The notes below the pieces were generated by a model. The model saw nothing but the letters and a program-made list of their open reading frames with translations. It was not told where the DNA came from and searched no databases. Both the position numbers and the translations under genes were made by a program. 64,000 nt of DNA, from the NCBI RefSeq assembly GCF_003150835.1, contig NZ_CP029479.1, positions 1,550,001 to 1,614,000 of the forward strand. The letters run 5' to 3'. The stretch is from Phenylobacterium parvum (GTDB lineage Bacteria; Pseudomonadota; Alphaproteobacteria; Caulobacterales; Caulobacteraceae). This document shows positions 36,085 to 45,252 of the stretch, piece after piece (the stretch's first letter is position 1; the number at the start of each line of letters is the position of its first letter).

Positions 36085-38541
36085 TCAGGTTCCTCGGGGC
36101 TTCGCCCGGGAGGTCGGAGCCGCCGAGGCGGGATCCTCCGGCCAGACATGGCGAGGATAGCGCCCCCGCATCTCGGCCCGCACCTCGCGCCAGGACCCGC
36201 GCCAGAAGCCCGGCAGGTCGCGGGTGGTCTGGATGGGCCGGTGCGCGGGCGAGGTCAGCGCCAGGGTCAGGGGCGCCCGGCCGTTCGCGACGGCGGGATG
36301 GACCCCCAAGCCAAACACCTCTTGCACCCGCACCTCCACCCGCGGCCCACCCGGAGCCGCGTAGTCGATCGCGAAGCTGTTGCCCGTCGGCGCCGTCCAG
36401 CGGGCGGGCGCCAGGGCGTCCAGCCGTCTCTGGACGGCGTAGTCCAGTCGTCCGGCCAGGGCGGCGTCGAGGCGGACAGGCGACAGGTCCTCCAGCCCCC
36501 GCAGGCCGTTCAGCGCCGGACCCAGCCAGTCGTCGAGGTCCCGGACCAGCGCCTCGTCACCCAGGTCCGGCAGGTCCGCCTCGCCCAGCCCCTCCAGGAA
36601 GGCGACCCGGGCCCGCAGGCTGCGACCCGCCTCCCCCCAGGCCAGGGACGCCAGCCCCTCCGCACGGACCTGGTCGAGGAGGGCGGCGCGGATCAGGTCG
36701 CCGGAGGGCGCCTCGTCCAGGGTCTCCTTCAGCACCAGCCGGCCCAGGCGCTCGATCCGCACGGCGCGGAGGCGGCCCGAGGGGCCGGGCTCGATCCGGG
36801 CCTCGCGGACAATGTCGGCCGCGAACAGGGCCGGAATCTGCGCCGGGTCCAGAGGCGCCGCCAGGAGGATCCGGTCCGACCGCCCGCCCCCGCCCAGTTC
36901 GCCCACGGCCAGCCAGGCCTCGCGGGCAAGGGGATCGGTTTCCTCCAGCCAGACGCCGCGGCCGCTGGCCAGCTGGAAATGCCCCAAGGGGCCCCGCGCC
37001 CGGGCGACCCGCTCCGGCCAGGCCAGGGCCAGCAGCAGGCCGTCATCAAGGGACGAAGGGTCCGCAGCCCGCGCCGCCTCTCGCTCCGCCAGGGCCGCCC
37101 AGCGCTGGGCCAGCCGGCGCGCCTCCGTCGCCCGGCCCCCTCGGTCCCGCTCGAGGGCCTCCAGCCTCTGGCGCAGGTCTGGATCGCGGCCGCCCAGCCC
37201 GGGCTCCGAGGCCAGGACGGCGATCCGGGCCGCGCGCCCCGCCTGCCCCCGGGCGGCGGCGGCCAGCACCATGTGGGCGAGCCGGGGCGGCAGGGGCAGG
37301 CGCGACAGGGCCTCGCCGTGGGGGGTCAGCACCCCCTGCCCGTCCAGGGCGCCCAGCCGGGAAAGCAGGCTCCGGGCCTCGGCCAGGGCGCCGGCGGGCG
37401 GCGGGTCGAGGAAGGCCAGGTCCCCGGCGTCCTTCACCCCCCAGCGGGCCAGATCGAGAGCGAGGCCCGACAGGTCGGCGTTGAGGATCTCGGGCGGGGC
37501 GAAGGCCGGCAGGGACCGGGTCTCGGCCTCGTCCCAGAGGCGATAGCAGGTTCCCGGTCCGGTCCGGCCCGCCCGGCCGCGCCTCTGGTCCGCCGCCGCC
37601 CGGCTGGCCCGGAGGGTGACAAGCCGCGACACCCCGCTCCCGGGATCAAAGCGCGGCGAGCGCACCAGGCCGGCGTCGACAACCGCCGCTATGCCCTCCA
37701 GCGTCAGGCTGGTCTCGGCGATGTCGGTGGCCAACACCACCTTGCGACGCCCGGCGGGCGCCGGCGCGATGGCCCGGTCCTGGGCGGCGGGATCGAGAGC
37801 GCCGTAGAGGGGCGCAAGGTCCACATTCCCCGGCAGGCCCGCCGTCTCCAGGCGCTCGGCGGTGCGACGGATCTCCGCCTGCCCGGGCAGGAAGACCAGC
37901 ACCCCGCCCGGCGTCTCCGCCAGGGCCCGGCGTACGGCCCGCACCGCCTGGTCCTCCACCGACGCCCCCGGATCGCGTCCCAGGTGCACCGTTTCCACCG
38001 GCCAGGACCGGCCCTCGCTGGCGATCACCGGCGCCCCGCCCAGCAGGCCCGCCACGGCGGCGCAGTCGAGGGTGGCCGACATGACCAGGAGCCGCAGGTC
38101 CGGCCTCAGCACCCGGCGGCAGTCTTCGGCCAGGGCCAGGCCCAGGTCGGCGTCGAGGCTGCGCTCGTGGAACTCGTCGAAGATGACCAGGCCCACGCCC
38201 TCCAGGCCGGGATCGTCCAGGATCATCCGGGCGAAGACCCCCTCGGTCACCACCTCCAGCCGCGTGGCCGCCGACACCCGGCTCTCCAGGCGCACGCGGA
38301 AGCCCACGGTCGCCCCCACCGTCTCGCCCAGGTTGGCGGCCAGCCGGGCGGCCACGGCCCGCGCAGCCAGCCTCCGCGGCTCCAGCATGAGAATCTTGCG
38401 TCCCGCCAGCCAGGGGACGTCGAGGAACTTCAGGGGCGCAAGCGTACTCTTTCCCGCGCCCGGCGGCGCCACGAGCACGGCCGAGGCCCCGGCCTCAAGG
38501 GCGTCGACCAGCGACGGCAGGACCTCTTCGACGGGCAGCAT
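36085..38541 (-). CDS. hrpB: ATP-dependent RNA helicase HrpB
   Basis: The 818-residue DEAH/RHA helicase has Walker A APPGAGKST (residues 25-33), motif II DEFH (122-125), SATL in motif III, QRRGRAGRTGPG as motif VI, and the HrpB C-terminal domain ending with the WPVVRQLPGFWRG-like text (RDLPGFWRGSWREVRAEMRG). HrpB is a DEAH-box helicase of uncertain substrate. Length and C-terminal domain match HrpB rather than HrpA (about 1300 residues). Confidence 0.96.
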   Translation of the reverse strand: MLPVEEVLPSLVDALEAGASAVLVAPPGAGKSTLAPLKFLDVPWLAGRKILMLEPRRLAARAVAARLAANLGETVGATVGFRVRLESRVSAATRLEVVTEGVFARMILDDPGLEGVGLVIFDEFHERSLDADLGLALAEDCRRVLRPDLRLLVMSATLDCAAVAGLLGGAPVIASEGRSWPVETVHLGRDPGASVEDQAVRAVRRALAETPGGVLVFLPGQAEIRRTAERLETAGLPGNVDLAPLYGALDPAAQDRAIAPAPAGRRKVVLATDIAETSLTLEGIAAVVDAGLVRSPRFDPGSGVSRLVTLRASRAAADQRRGRAGRTGPGTCYRLWDEAETRSLPAFAPPEILNADLSGLALDLARWGVKDAGDLAFLDPPPAGALAEARSLLSRLGALDGQGVLTPHGEALSRLPLPPRLAHMVLAAAARGQAGRAARIAVLASEPGLGGRDPDLRQRLEALERDRGGRATEARRLAQRWAALAEREAARAADPSSLDDGLLLALAWPERVARARGPLGHFQLASGRGVWLEETDPLAREAWLAVGELGGGGRSDRILLAAPLDPAQIPALFAADIVREARIEPGPSGRLRAVRIERLGRLVLKETLDEAPSGDLIRAALLDQVRAEGLASLAWGEAGRSLRARVAFLEGLGEADLPDLGDEALVRDLDDWLGPALNGLRGLEDLSPVRLDAALAGRLDYAVQRRLDALAPARWTAPTGNSFAIDYAAPGGPRVEVRVQEVFGLGVHPAVANGRAPLTLALTSPAHRPIQTTRDLPGFWRGSWREVRAEMRGRYPRHVWPEDPASAAPTSRAKPRGT

Positions 38542-38598
38542 GGGAGGGGTCTAGCCCCCGCCACGAAGGCGGCCAAGGGCTACATGGGCCACGGGATG

Positions 38599-39993
38599 TC
38601 AGGCGGCAGGCGGCGCCGGGCGAACCCCCTCAGGCTGAGCCTTCCATGCCGCGGCTCGGCGACGGGCATCTGCCGCTGCGTCCGGGGTCAGTCGACCGGA
38701 CAGATCGCTCACAAGCCGCTTGGCGAAAAAACGCTGGTCCTGACTCGAGGACGGATTGGCGTCGGCGATCTGGGCCCAGAAGTAGGACTCGGCGAGGGCT
38801 TCGGGATCGGGGACGCCTGGCTGGTAAATTCCGGGCTGCTGGAGTTGAACGGCCAGCTCAATCTGGCTGGCCGCATGCCCCTGTGTTGAGGCGCGTCTCA
38901 TCCAGTCCCGGCTGGCGCGCAGGTCCCGGGGTCCCGAGATGCCTTCCAAGTCCATTCTGGCGAGCCAGGACTGCGCGGCCGGGTCGCCGGCTTCGGCGCC
39001 TGCCCGGGCCAACTTCCGGGCGCGGGCGAAGTCCAGGTCGGCCTCTGCGGCGGCGATGGTGGCGAGGGTCGGGTTGGACAGCGCCCCGGGATCCTCGGTC
39101 TGGGTCACCTCCTGCGCTTCCTTGACGATCAGGGCCTCCTCCCAATTGAAGACCCGCCCGGGAGTCCATTCCGGCCTGGGGCGCCAGTCCCGGACCGCGG
39201 CGCGGACGCTCGCCGCCTCGTCGGGCGTCATCCGTCGCATCGCCAGGTCAGTGGCTTGTCGATCCCCGCTCAGGGCGAACCAGCGCGCGGCCTCTAAGGG
39301 ATCGGGGGTATCGTAGGTCCTGTCGTACGCCCGAACACTGACGGCCCTGGAGGCAAGATCCCCAAGCCGCGCCTGAGCTTCCGGATCCCCCTGGAGCCCA
39401 GCCCTCAGGTACCAGTCCCGGGCGATGGCCTTGGAAGGCTCAACCGTCCGCCCCGATTCGTACATCTGTCCCAGGGCCACCTGCGCCCGGGGATACCCTT
39501 GCCCAGCAGCCTTGGAGAACAGGGCGACGGCCTGGGCGTCATCCCTCTTCAGGCCCAGGCCGCGCGCGTAGGCCTTTCCCAATTCGAATTGCGCTGGCGC
39601 GTAGCCCTGGCCTGCGGACTTACGCAGCCATTTCAACGACTCCGCCCGAGAGATCATCTGCAGCGAAAAACCATTGGTGGCGTAGGCGTACTGTGCCCGG
39701 GCCTCTCCGGATTGGGCTGCACGGCGTCGCCAGCTCCAGGCCGCCTCCCCATCGGCCTTCACCCCGAGGCCCTTCTCGTACATCCAGCCCATGGCCGCCT
39801 GGGCCTCTCCATCACCGGCCTCAGCCAAGCGCCTGAGGCTGGGGGCGGCCGCGACATAGTCACCCTGGTCGTAGGCAGACCAAGCGGCGGCGGCCTCGGA
39901 GGTAGCGGCGGGCGCGGCCTGGACCGCGACGGTCCATACCGAGATTGCAGCAGCCAAGGCAACCGCCGTGGCGAAGGCATACCGGCGCATCAT
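38599..39993 (-). CDS. Exported Sel1-repeat (tetratricopeptide-like) protein
   Basis: From ATG 39993 the protein has 464 residues with a signal peptide ending VQAAPA. Several Sel1-like repeats of about 36 residues are visible (AQAAMGWMYEKGLGVKAD, AQFELGKAYARGLGLKRD, AQVALGQMYESGRTVEPS, AQARLGDLA), and two weaker ones occur later (AQSWLARMDLEGI, SQIELAVQLQQPG). Such repeats mediate protein contacts, often in envelope signalling or cell-wall complexes. No enzyme motif is present. GGAG lies 4-7 bases before the paired ATGs. Confidence 0.85.
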   Translation of the reverse strand: MMRRYAFATAVALAAAISVWTVAVQAAPAATSEAAAAWSAYDQGDYVAAAPSLRRLAEAGDGEAQAAMGWMYEKGLGVKADGEAAWSWRRRAAQSGEARAQYAYATNGFSLQMISRAESLKWLRKSAGQGYAPAQFELGKAYARGLGLKRDDAQAVALFSKAAGQGYPRAQVALGQMYESGRTVEPSKAIARDWYLRAGLQGDPEAQARLGDLASRAVSVRAYDRTYDTPDPLEAARWFALSGDRQATDLAMRRMTPDEAASVRAAVRDWRPRPEWTPGRVFNWEEALIVKEAQEVTQTEDPGALSNPTLATIAAAEADLDFARARKLARAGAEAGDPAAQSWLARMDLEGISGPRDLRASRDWMRRASTQGHAASQIELAVQLQQPGIYQPGVPDPEALAESYFWAQIADANPSSSQDQRFFAKRLVSDLSGRLTPDAAADARRRAAAWKAQPEGVRPAPPAA

Positions 39994-40021
39994 GTTCTCC
40001 TGCGCGAAGCTCGGCCGGGGT

Positions 40022-40038
40022 CTTTCCCTTTGGGAAAG
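40022..40038. other. Small hairpin in the Sel1-gene leader region
   Basis: CTTTCCC (40022-40028) and GGGAAAG (40032-40038) form a 7-bp stem around TTT, in the 109-base region between the divergent Sel1-repeat and metallo-hydrolase genes. It lies about 30 bases upstream of the Sel1 start and could shape the 5' leader. Nothing else stands out there. Confidence 0.3.
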
Positions 40039-40102
40039 GATGCAACTGCTAAGCGCAGCCTGTCCACCTTGCAAATCCCCGCGCGGCACCGATGATAGGG
40101 CC

Positions 40103-40768
40103 ATGAGCCAGCCGCCCATCCGCGCCATCATCGCGCCCGTCACCCCGCTCCAGCAGAACTGCACCATCGTCTGGTGCGCAAAGACGATGAAGGCGGCGGT
40201 GATCGACCCTGGCGGTGAGGTACAGCGGCTGATGGGCGGGCTGCAGCAGCATGGCCTGACGCTGGAGAAGATCTGGATCACCCACGGCCACCTGGACCAC
40301 GCAGGCGCCACCGCCCAGCTCAAGGCCCTGACCGGGGCGGTGATCGAGGGCCCGCACCGGGATGACGCCCCCCTGATCGCCGGCATTCCGGAGTCCGGGG
40401 CCCGCTACGGCATGCCCGACGCCCAGGCCTTCGAGCCGGACCGCTGGCTCGAGGACGGCGACCGCGTCACCCTGGGCGAGACCGAGTTTGAGGTCTACCA
40501 CTGTCCCGGCCACACCCCCGGACACGTGGTCTTCTTCAACCGCGAGGCCCGCTTCGCCCAGGTCGGGGACGTCCTGTTCCAAGGCTCCATCGGCCGGACT
40601 GACTTTCCGGGCGGCAGCTATCCGCAGCTGATCGCCGCCATCACCGGCAAGCTCTGGCCCCTGGGCGAGGACGTGGCCTTCGTGCCCGGCCACGGCCCCA
40701 TGTCGACCTTCGGCCGCGAGCGCCAGACCAACCCGTTCGTCTCGGACGAGGCCCTGTCGGAGGGTTAG
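40103..40768 (+). CDS. Metallo-beta-lactamase-fold hydrolase (glyoxalase II-like)
   Basis: From ATG 40103 the protein has 221 residues. The zinc motif THGHLDH is complete (HxHxDH), followed by CPGHTPGHVVF, GDVLFQGSIGRTDFPGG and PGHGPMSTFGRE. This is the short hydroxyacylglutathione hydrolase-like/YcbL type. Substrate may be a thioester. Its stop overlaps the stop of the convergent downstream gene by four bases (40765-40768). A glyoxalase I gene lies 6 kb away, but there is no operon link. Confidence 0.9.
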   Translation: MSQPPIRAIIAPVTPLQQNCTIVWCAKTMKAAVIDPGGEVQRLMGGLQQHGLTLEKIWITHGHLDHAGATAQLKALTGAVIEGPHRDDAPLIAGIPESGARYGMPDAQAFEPDRWLEDGDRVTLGETEFEVYHCPGHTPGHVVFFNREARFAQVGDVLFQGSIGRTDFPGGSYPQLIAAITGKLWPLGEDVAFVPGHGPMSTFGRERQTNPFVSDEALSEG

Positions 40769-41406
40769 GCCGGCCGGTCGGACGAAGTCCTTGCGGGCGG
40801 AGCCTTGGCGGGCGGCTTACTGTCGGGCCTGCCCCGGGCGAGGAAGGCCTCAAGGACCGGCTTCAGGGCGAGTTCCAAGGCGAATTCCTGGTGTCTAAGG
40901 TCGCCCCCGAACAGCATCCGCGCGTTCAATCTCTCGCGGGCGAAGACCCTGTCCGGAGCCAGGGCCGGCGAGATCGGCGCCGGGATGGAACCATCAGGCA
41001 GCCGGAAGTTCCTGCGGAAGGACCGGTCGTACGCAACTGCAAGCCTGTCCATCATCGCGCACCGCAGAAGGACATTGCGCGTCAGGGCCGGCCTGAGGGC
41101 GGCCCAGTCCGCATAGCAGTTCTCGACGAGACCCATGGCCTCGCTCATGCCGCCATTCCGGTAGGCCGAGATGAAGTCCACGACGGCGATTTCGACGATC
41201 GCCGGGGGTGGCGACGGATGGAGCTCCTCAAGCGTCGGCGCCCGGCGTGGCAGGGTTCGGTCGAGCCATTTCCAGAAGCCCGGGACAGGCTTCGGGACCT
41301 CCCAGGCCAACCGGTCCGGCAGGTTGGCGCCGGAGATCAGGCCTCCTGCGAAGACGAGGAGGACCAGCCCTGCGAAGACGAGGCCACGCGCTGCTTGGGG
41401 GTTCAC
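40765..41406 (-). CDS. Membrane-anchored hypothetical protein
   Basis: The 213-residue protein has one hydrophobic N-terminal helix (about residues 7-27) and then a soluble domain that would lie in the periplasm. The text VDFISAYRNGGMSEAMGLVENCYADW and the basic, Pro-rich tail (KPPAKAPPARTS) show no family I recognise. No signal cleavage site is obvious. The convergent metallo-hydrolase stop overlaps by four bases. Confidence 0.65.
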   Translation of the reverse strand: MNPQAARGLVFAGLVLLVFAGGLISGANLPDRLAWEVPKPVPGFWKWLDRTLPRRAPTLEELHPSPPPAIVEIAVVDFISAYRNGGMSEAMGLVENCYADWAALRPALTRNVLLRCAMMDRLAVAYDRSFRRNFRLPDGSIPAPISPALAPDRVFARERLNARMLFGGDLRHQEFALELALKPVLEAFLARGRPDSKPPAKAPPARTSSDRPA

Positions 41407-41533
41407 TTGCTCCTCCTGCCCTGGTGGCCCACAGCCGCCGAGTTGGGAGACTGAACCCTGGCGACGCCGAAATCGGTCGCAGGCGATGCCGGGTCCCCGC
41501 CGGGCTCTTCAGGACGAGGACCCGACCCCGGCG

Positions 41534-42133
41534 TCAGAAGCGCCAGTTCAGTCCGGCGCGGAACTGGGAGCCGCTAGGCTCCAGCCCCGCCTCATCCTCA
41601 TAGGCCGAGTAGAGATACTCCACCCTGAGGCCGACCTGTTCGTTGAGGCGGGTCTCCAGGCCGCCGCCGAGGCGCCAGGCCGAAAGGTCGCGGTCATCGG
41701 ACTCGTCGTCCACGGAGGCCTTGAAGTTGGTCTGGCCCCAGGCCAGCCGGCCGTAAAGGGCGGTGGCGTCATTCACCATGACGCCGGCCCGCCCGCCGAT
41801 GTCGAAGGACCTGCCCGCCTCAAGCTTGATACGGCTAAAGCCGTCGGAGGCGGTGAACTCCGAACTCGAGGATTCGATTCCCATCTGCAGGCCAAGGAAC
41901 ATGCGCTCGCCGACGGGGAAGTCGTAGCCGGCATAGCCGCCGAAGCCGACGCCATTGACGCTCAGGCCGTCGAACTTGTCGCCGGTTTCAATGAGGTCTT
42001 CGGCCCGGGCCTCGAAGGAGTCAGACGAGAGTGCGACCCCGGCATAGGCGCCCGAGAAGGGTTCGGCCGAGGCGATCCCGGCGGAGATGAGGACGGCGGC
42101 GAAGCCCGCAGCCGTGGCGAAGCGATTAATCAT
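41534..42133 (-). CDS. Outer-membrane beta-barrel protein (OmpW/OprG or Opa-like)
   Basis: From ATG 42133 the protein has 199 residues: a signal peptide ending ASA|EPFSG, then alternating beta strands (GAYAGVALSS, FGGYAGYDFPVG, LGLQMGIESSS, AGVMVNDATALYGRLAWGQT, LETRLNEQVGLRVEYLYSAY) and the terminal Phe of LNWRF, the mark that the BAM machinery reads. Eight strands would fit the size. It is likely a small porin-like or surface protein. The upstream in-frame region is not plausible coding. Confidence 0.85.
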   Translation of the reverse strand: MINRFATAAGFAAVLISAGIASAEPFSGAYAGVALSSDSFEARAEDLIETGDKFDGLSVNGVGFGGYAGYDFPVGERMFLGLQMGIESSSSEFTASDGFSRIKLEAGRSFDIGGRAGVMVNDATALYGRLAWGQTNFKASVDDESDDRDLSAWRLGGGLETRLNEQVGLRVEYLYSAYEDEAGLEPSGSQFRAGLNWRF

Positions 42134-42148
42134 GAAGATATCCCTGTT

Positions 42149-42224
42149 GAAGCTCCGGCGGCGGCGAGGCCGCGCCGGCGGCCCCCTAGTCGCACCCTGA
42201 TGCGACATGGTTGGTCGGAGCTTC
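42149..42224. other. Inverted repeat in the upstream region of the beta-barrel gene
   Basis: GAAGCTCCG at 42149-42157 pairs with CGGAGCTTC at 42216-42224. Inside, GTCGCA (42189-42194) pairs with TGCGAC (42201-42206). Together they could form a nested stem starting 15 bases upstream of the start codon of the beta-barrel gene. If transcribed it would be a leader structure; if not, a dyad at the promoter. No further boxes were seen. Confidence 0.35.
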
Positions 42225-42293
42225 TCAGGGTGGAGCTCGGGGACGACCGATCCTGTCGGACGAGACGGGGCCAGCCCCCCGGACGCCGCCTGT

Positions 42294-43472
42294 CTAGACC
42301 GCCTGCCCCGCCGCCCAGCCGCTGGCCCAGGCCCACTGGAAGTTGTACCCGCCGAGCCAGCCGGTGACGTCCACCGCCTCGCCGATGACATGCAGGCCGG
42401 GGACCCTGCGGGCCTCGAAGGTGCGGCTGTCGAGCTCGCGGGTGTCGACACCGCCCAGCATGACCTCGGCGGTGCGGTAGCCCTCGGTGCCGGCGGGACG
42501 GAAGGTCCAGGCGTTCACAGAGGCGGACAGGCGGGCCAGGGCGGCGTCATTGCAGTCGCCCAGCCGGGGCGGCGCCTCGGCCGCCTCGGCCAGGGTGCGG
42601 GCGAGGCGCGCGGGCAGGAGGTCGGACAGGAGGGCGGCGGGCGACTGGCGACCGGCCCGACCGCGCTCGGCCTTGAGGTGCGCCATAAGGTCGACCCCAG
42701 GGGCGAGGTCCACCGTCACCCCCTCGCCTTCCCGCCAGTAGGAGGAGGCCTGGAGGACCGCGGGACCTGAGAGGCCCCTGTGGGTGAAGAGCAGGGACTC
42801 CTCGAAGGCGACCCCGCCCGTCGTCACCCGGGCGGGCGCAGAGACCCCGGCCAGGGGCGAGAGCCGCTCCAGGAAGTCGGGCGCCAGGGTGAAGGGGACC
42901 AGGCCGGCGCGGGGTTCGACGATGGCGAGGCCCAGGCGCCGGGCCACATCAAGGGCGTAGCCGGTGGCGCCCATCTTGGGGATCGACTTGCCGCCCGTGG
43001 CCAGGACCACCCGTTCGGCCAGGACCTCGCCGCTGTCGAGAACCAGGCGGAAGCCGGGCTCGGCCGGGGAAAGGTCGCGGACCGGGGTCGACAGGCGAAG
43101 CTCCGCCCCGGCCGACGTCATCCGACGGACGAGGAGGTCCACTACCTGCCGGGCCGAGCCCTCGAGGAAGAGCTGGCCAAGCGTGCGCTCGCGCCAGGCG
43201 ATCCCCTCGCGATCCAGAAGGGCGATGAAGTCCGCCGGCGTGTAGCGGCTGAGGGCCGAGATGCAGAAGCGGGGATTGTCCGACAGGAAGCGGGACGGAT
43301 GGACGCCCAGGTTGGTGAAGTTGCACCGCCCGCCGCCGGAGATGCGGATCTTTTCGCCGGGCGCCCGGGCGTGGTCCAGCACCAGCACCCGCCGGCCGCG
43401 CTGGGCGGCCTCGGCGGCGCACATCATGCCGGCGGCGCCGGCCCCGATCACGACGACGTCGAAACGTTCCAC
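42294..43472 (-). CDS. BaiN/HI0933-family flavoprotein (NAD(P)/FAD-dependent oxidoreductase)
   Basis: From GTG 43472 the protein has 392 residues, the usual family length. The FAD dinucleotide loop is VVVIGAGAAGMMCAAEAA, followed by EKIRISGGGRCNFTN, LATGGKSIPKMGATGYAL and the C-terminal FAD contact text GLHVIGEAVDVTGWLGGYNF. A much longer frame upstream runs antisense into efp and is rejected. Some family members reduce bile-acid double bonds, but most have unknown substrates. It is placed 23 bases after efp on the same strand and may be co-transcribed with it. Confidence 0.9.
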   Translation of the reverse strand: MERFDVVVIGAGAAGMMCAAEAAQRGRRVLVLDHARAPGEKIRISGGGRCNFTNLGVHPSRFLSDNPRFCISALSRYTPADFIALLDREGIAWRERTLGQLFLEGSARQVVDLLVRRMTSAGAELRLSTPVRDLSPAEPGFRLVLDSGEVLAERVVLATGGKSIPKMGATGYALDVARRLGLAIVEPRAGLVPFTLAPDFLERLSPLAGVSAPARVTTGGVAFEESLLFTHRGLSGPAVLQASSYWREGEGVTVDLAPGVDLMAHLKAERGRAGRQSPAALLSDLLPARLARTLAEAAEAPPRLGDCNDAALARLSASVNAWTFRPAGTEGYRTAEVMLGGVDTRELDSRTFEARRVPGLHVIGEAVDVTGWLGGYNFQWAWASGWAAGQAV

Positions 43473-43495
43473 CGGGGCGGCCCGCCGGGTCCGGA

Positions 43496-44062
43496 TCAGT
43501 CCTTGGCGCGTTCCTGGTAGGAGCCGTCCTCGGTGAGGATGACCACCCGGGTGCCCGACGCGATGTAGGGCGGCACCATGATCCGCGCGCCATTGGAAAG
43601 GATGGCGGGCTTGTAGGAAGACGAAGCCGTCTGGTTCTTCACCGCCGGCTCGGTCTCGGTGATCTCGAAGGTCACCGTCCGGGGCAGTTCCAGGGCGATG
43701 GGCACGCCCTCGTGGGTGGAGAGGGTCACGGTCATGCCGTCCTGCAACCACTGGGAGGCGTCGCCAACCACATCTTCCGAGGCCACGACCTGCTCGTAGT
43801 TCTCGGGGTTCATGAAGTGAAAGCCCTCGCCGTCCTGGTAGAGGAAGGTGTGGGGACGGTCGTCCACGAAGGCGCGCTCGACCTGCTCGGTGGTGCGCCA
43901 GCGTTCGGACACCTTCACGCCGTCGGAAATGCGGCGCATGTTGAGTTGGGTGACCGGGGTGCCCTTGCCGGGATGGATGTTCTCGGCGGTCAGGACGACA
44001 TAGAGCTTGCCGTCCATGTCGACGACGGCGCCCTTGCGAAGCGAACTTGCGGCGACCTTCAC
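43496..44062 (-). CDS. efp: Elongation factor P
   Basis: The 188-residue protein helps ribosomes pass proline runs. The three-domain KOW/OB architecture is complete. The modification loop reads [13 protein letters not shown] with Lys33 at the tip, the residue beta-lysylated by EpmA in bacteria that use this pathway. The divergent epmA-epmB pair next door shows that this EF-P is probably of the beta-lysine class, not the rhamnosyl-Arg class (which has Arg here). ATG 44062 is the start. Confidence 0.97.
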   Translation of the reverse strand: MKVAASSLRKGAVVDMDGKLYVVLTAENIHPGKGTPVTQLNMRRISDGVKVSERWRTTEQVERAFVDDRPHTFLYQDGEGFHFMNPENYEQVVASEDVVGDASQWLQDGMTVTLSTHEGVPIALELPRTVTFEITETEPAVKNQTASSSYKPAILSNGARIMVPPYIASGTRVVILTEDGSYQERAKD

Positions 44063-44190
44063 GTGATTGTTCCTCGAGCCTATAGGAGCCGGCGGAAGCG
44101 CGGCGATGGCGCGGACCTAACCCATCAGCGCCCGCTTCGCCAGTCACCCGTGCGCGGCGGACGCCCGCAGCGCCCTTTCCGGAGCCGTCC

Positions 44191-45252
44191 TTGACCCCTT
44201 CGTCCCCTTCCCCCTCGCCCTGGTGGAGTCCGGATCGCCGGCCAGACCGCCGGCCGCGCCTGGAGGCCCGGGGGCGAATCCGCCGGGCGATCCGCGACTG
44301 GTTCGAGGACCGGGGCTTCACAGAGGTCGAGGCGGCGGCCCTGCAGGTCTCGCCGGGCAATGAGGCCCACCTGCACGCCTTCGAGACCCGGGCCCTGACC
44401 CTGGAGGGCGGCGGAGCGGCCCTCTACCTGCACACCTCGCCGGAGTTCGCCTGCAAGAAGCTGCTGGCCTCAGGCGAGACGCGGATCTTCGACTTCGCCC
44501 GGGTCTTCCGGAACCGCGAGCGGGGGCCCCTGCACCATCCCGAGTTCACGATGCTGGAGTGGTACCGGGCGGACGAGGACTGGGAGGTCCTCATGGCCGA
44601 TTGCGCCGCCCTGCTGGGCCTGGCCGCCGAGGCGGCGGGGACGACGGCCCTGACCTGGCGCGGCCGCACCTGCGATCCCTTCGCTGCACCCCGCAGGCTG
44701 ACCCTGGCCGAGGCCTTCCGGGACCTGGCCGGGATCGACCTGTTATCCACCCTTGGGCTGGACGGAAGGGGCGAGGCTGCGGCCCTGGCCGAGGCGGCCC
44801 GCGACGCCGGGGTGCGCGTGGCGCCGGACGACACCTGGAGCGACGTCTTCAGCCGGGTCCTGGTCGAGCGGATCGAGCCCACCCTGGGCGACGGACGCCC
44901 CACCCTGCTGTGCGAGTACCCCGCGCCCGAGGCGGCCCTCGCCCGGCGCTGCGCCCACGACCCCAGGGTCTCCGAGCGCTTCGAACTCTATGCCTGCGGG
45001 GTCGAACTGGCCAACGCCTTCGGCGAGCTGACAGACCCGGTTGAGCAAAGGCGGCGGCTGGAGGCCGAGATGGACGAGAAGGCCCGCCTCTACGGCGAGC
45101 GCTACCCCCTGGACGAGGACTTCCTGGCGGCCCTGGCGCACATGCCGGACGCTTCGGGCGCGGCCCTGGGCTTCGACCGCCTGGTCATGCTGGCCACCGG
45201 CGCCCGGACGATCGAGGACGTGCTCTGGACCCCCGTGGCGGAGGCGCCATGA
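44191..45252 (+). CDS. epmA: EF-P beta-lysylation ligase EpmA (PoxA/GenX/YjeA)
   Basis: The 353-residue protein is a class II LysRS-like catalytic core without the N-terminal anticodon domain, the defining trait of EpmA. Motif 2 is FRNRERGPLHHPEFTM and motif 3 is GAALGFDRLVML, with ELANAFGELTDP as the lysine-site region. It attaches (R)-beta-lysine to Lys33 of EF-P. The start is TTG 44191 with CCGGAG about 6 bases upstream. epmB overlaps its stop by four bases. The divergent efp lies 128 bases away, so promoters for both genes must fit in that gap. Confidence 0.95.
   Translation: MTPSSPSPSPWWSPDRRPDRRPRLEARGRIRRAIRDWFEDRGFTEVEAAALQVSPGNEAHLHAFETRALTLEGGGAALYLHTSPEFACKKLLASGETRIFDFARVFRNRERGPLHHPEFTMLEWYRADEDWEVLMADCAALLGLAAEAAGTTALTWRGRTCDPFAAPRRLTLAEAFRDLAGIDLLSTLGLDGRGEAAALAEAARDAGVRVAPDDTWSDVFSRVLVERIEPTLGDGRPTLLCEYPAPEAALARRCAHDPRVSERFELYACGVELANAFGELTDPVEQRRRLEAEMDEKARLYGERYPLDEDFLAALAHMPDASGAALGFDRLVMLATGARTIEDVLWTPVAEAP

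Noticed and set aside
36148..38889. A 913-codon open frame antisense to hrpB
   Set aside because: Very high GC at third positions removes stops from the opposite strand. The text is Gly/Arg/Gln-rich with no family signature, while the hrpB frame has all helicase motifs.
44738..44750. TTATCCACC, close to a DnaA box, inside epmA
   Set aside because: Single copy within a coding region with no origin features nearby.
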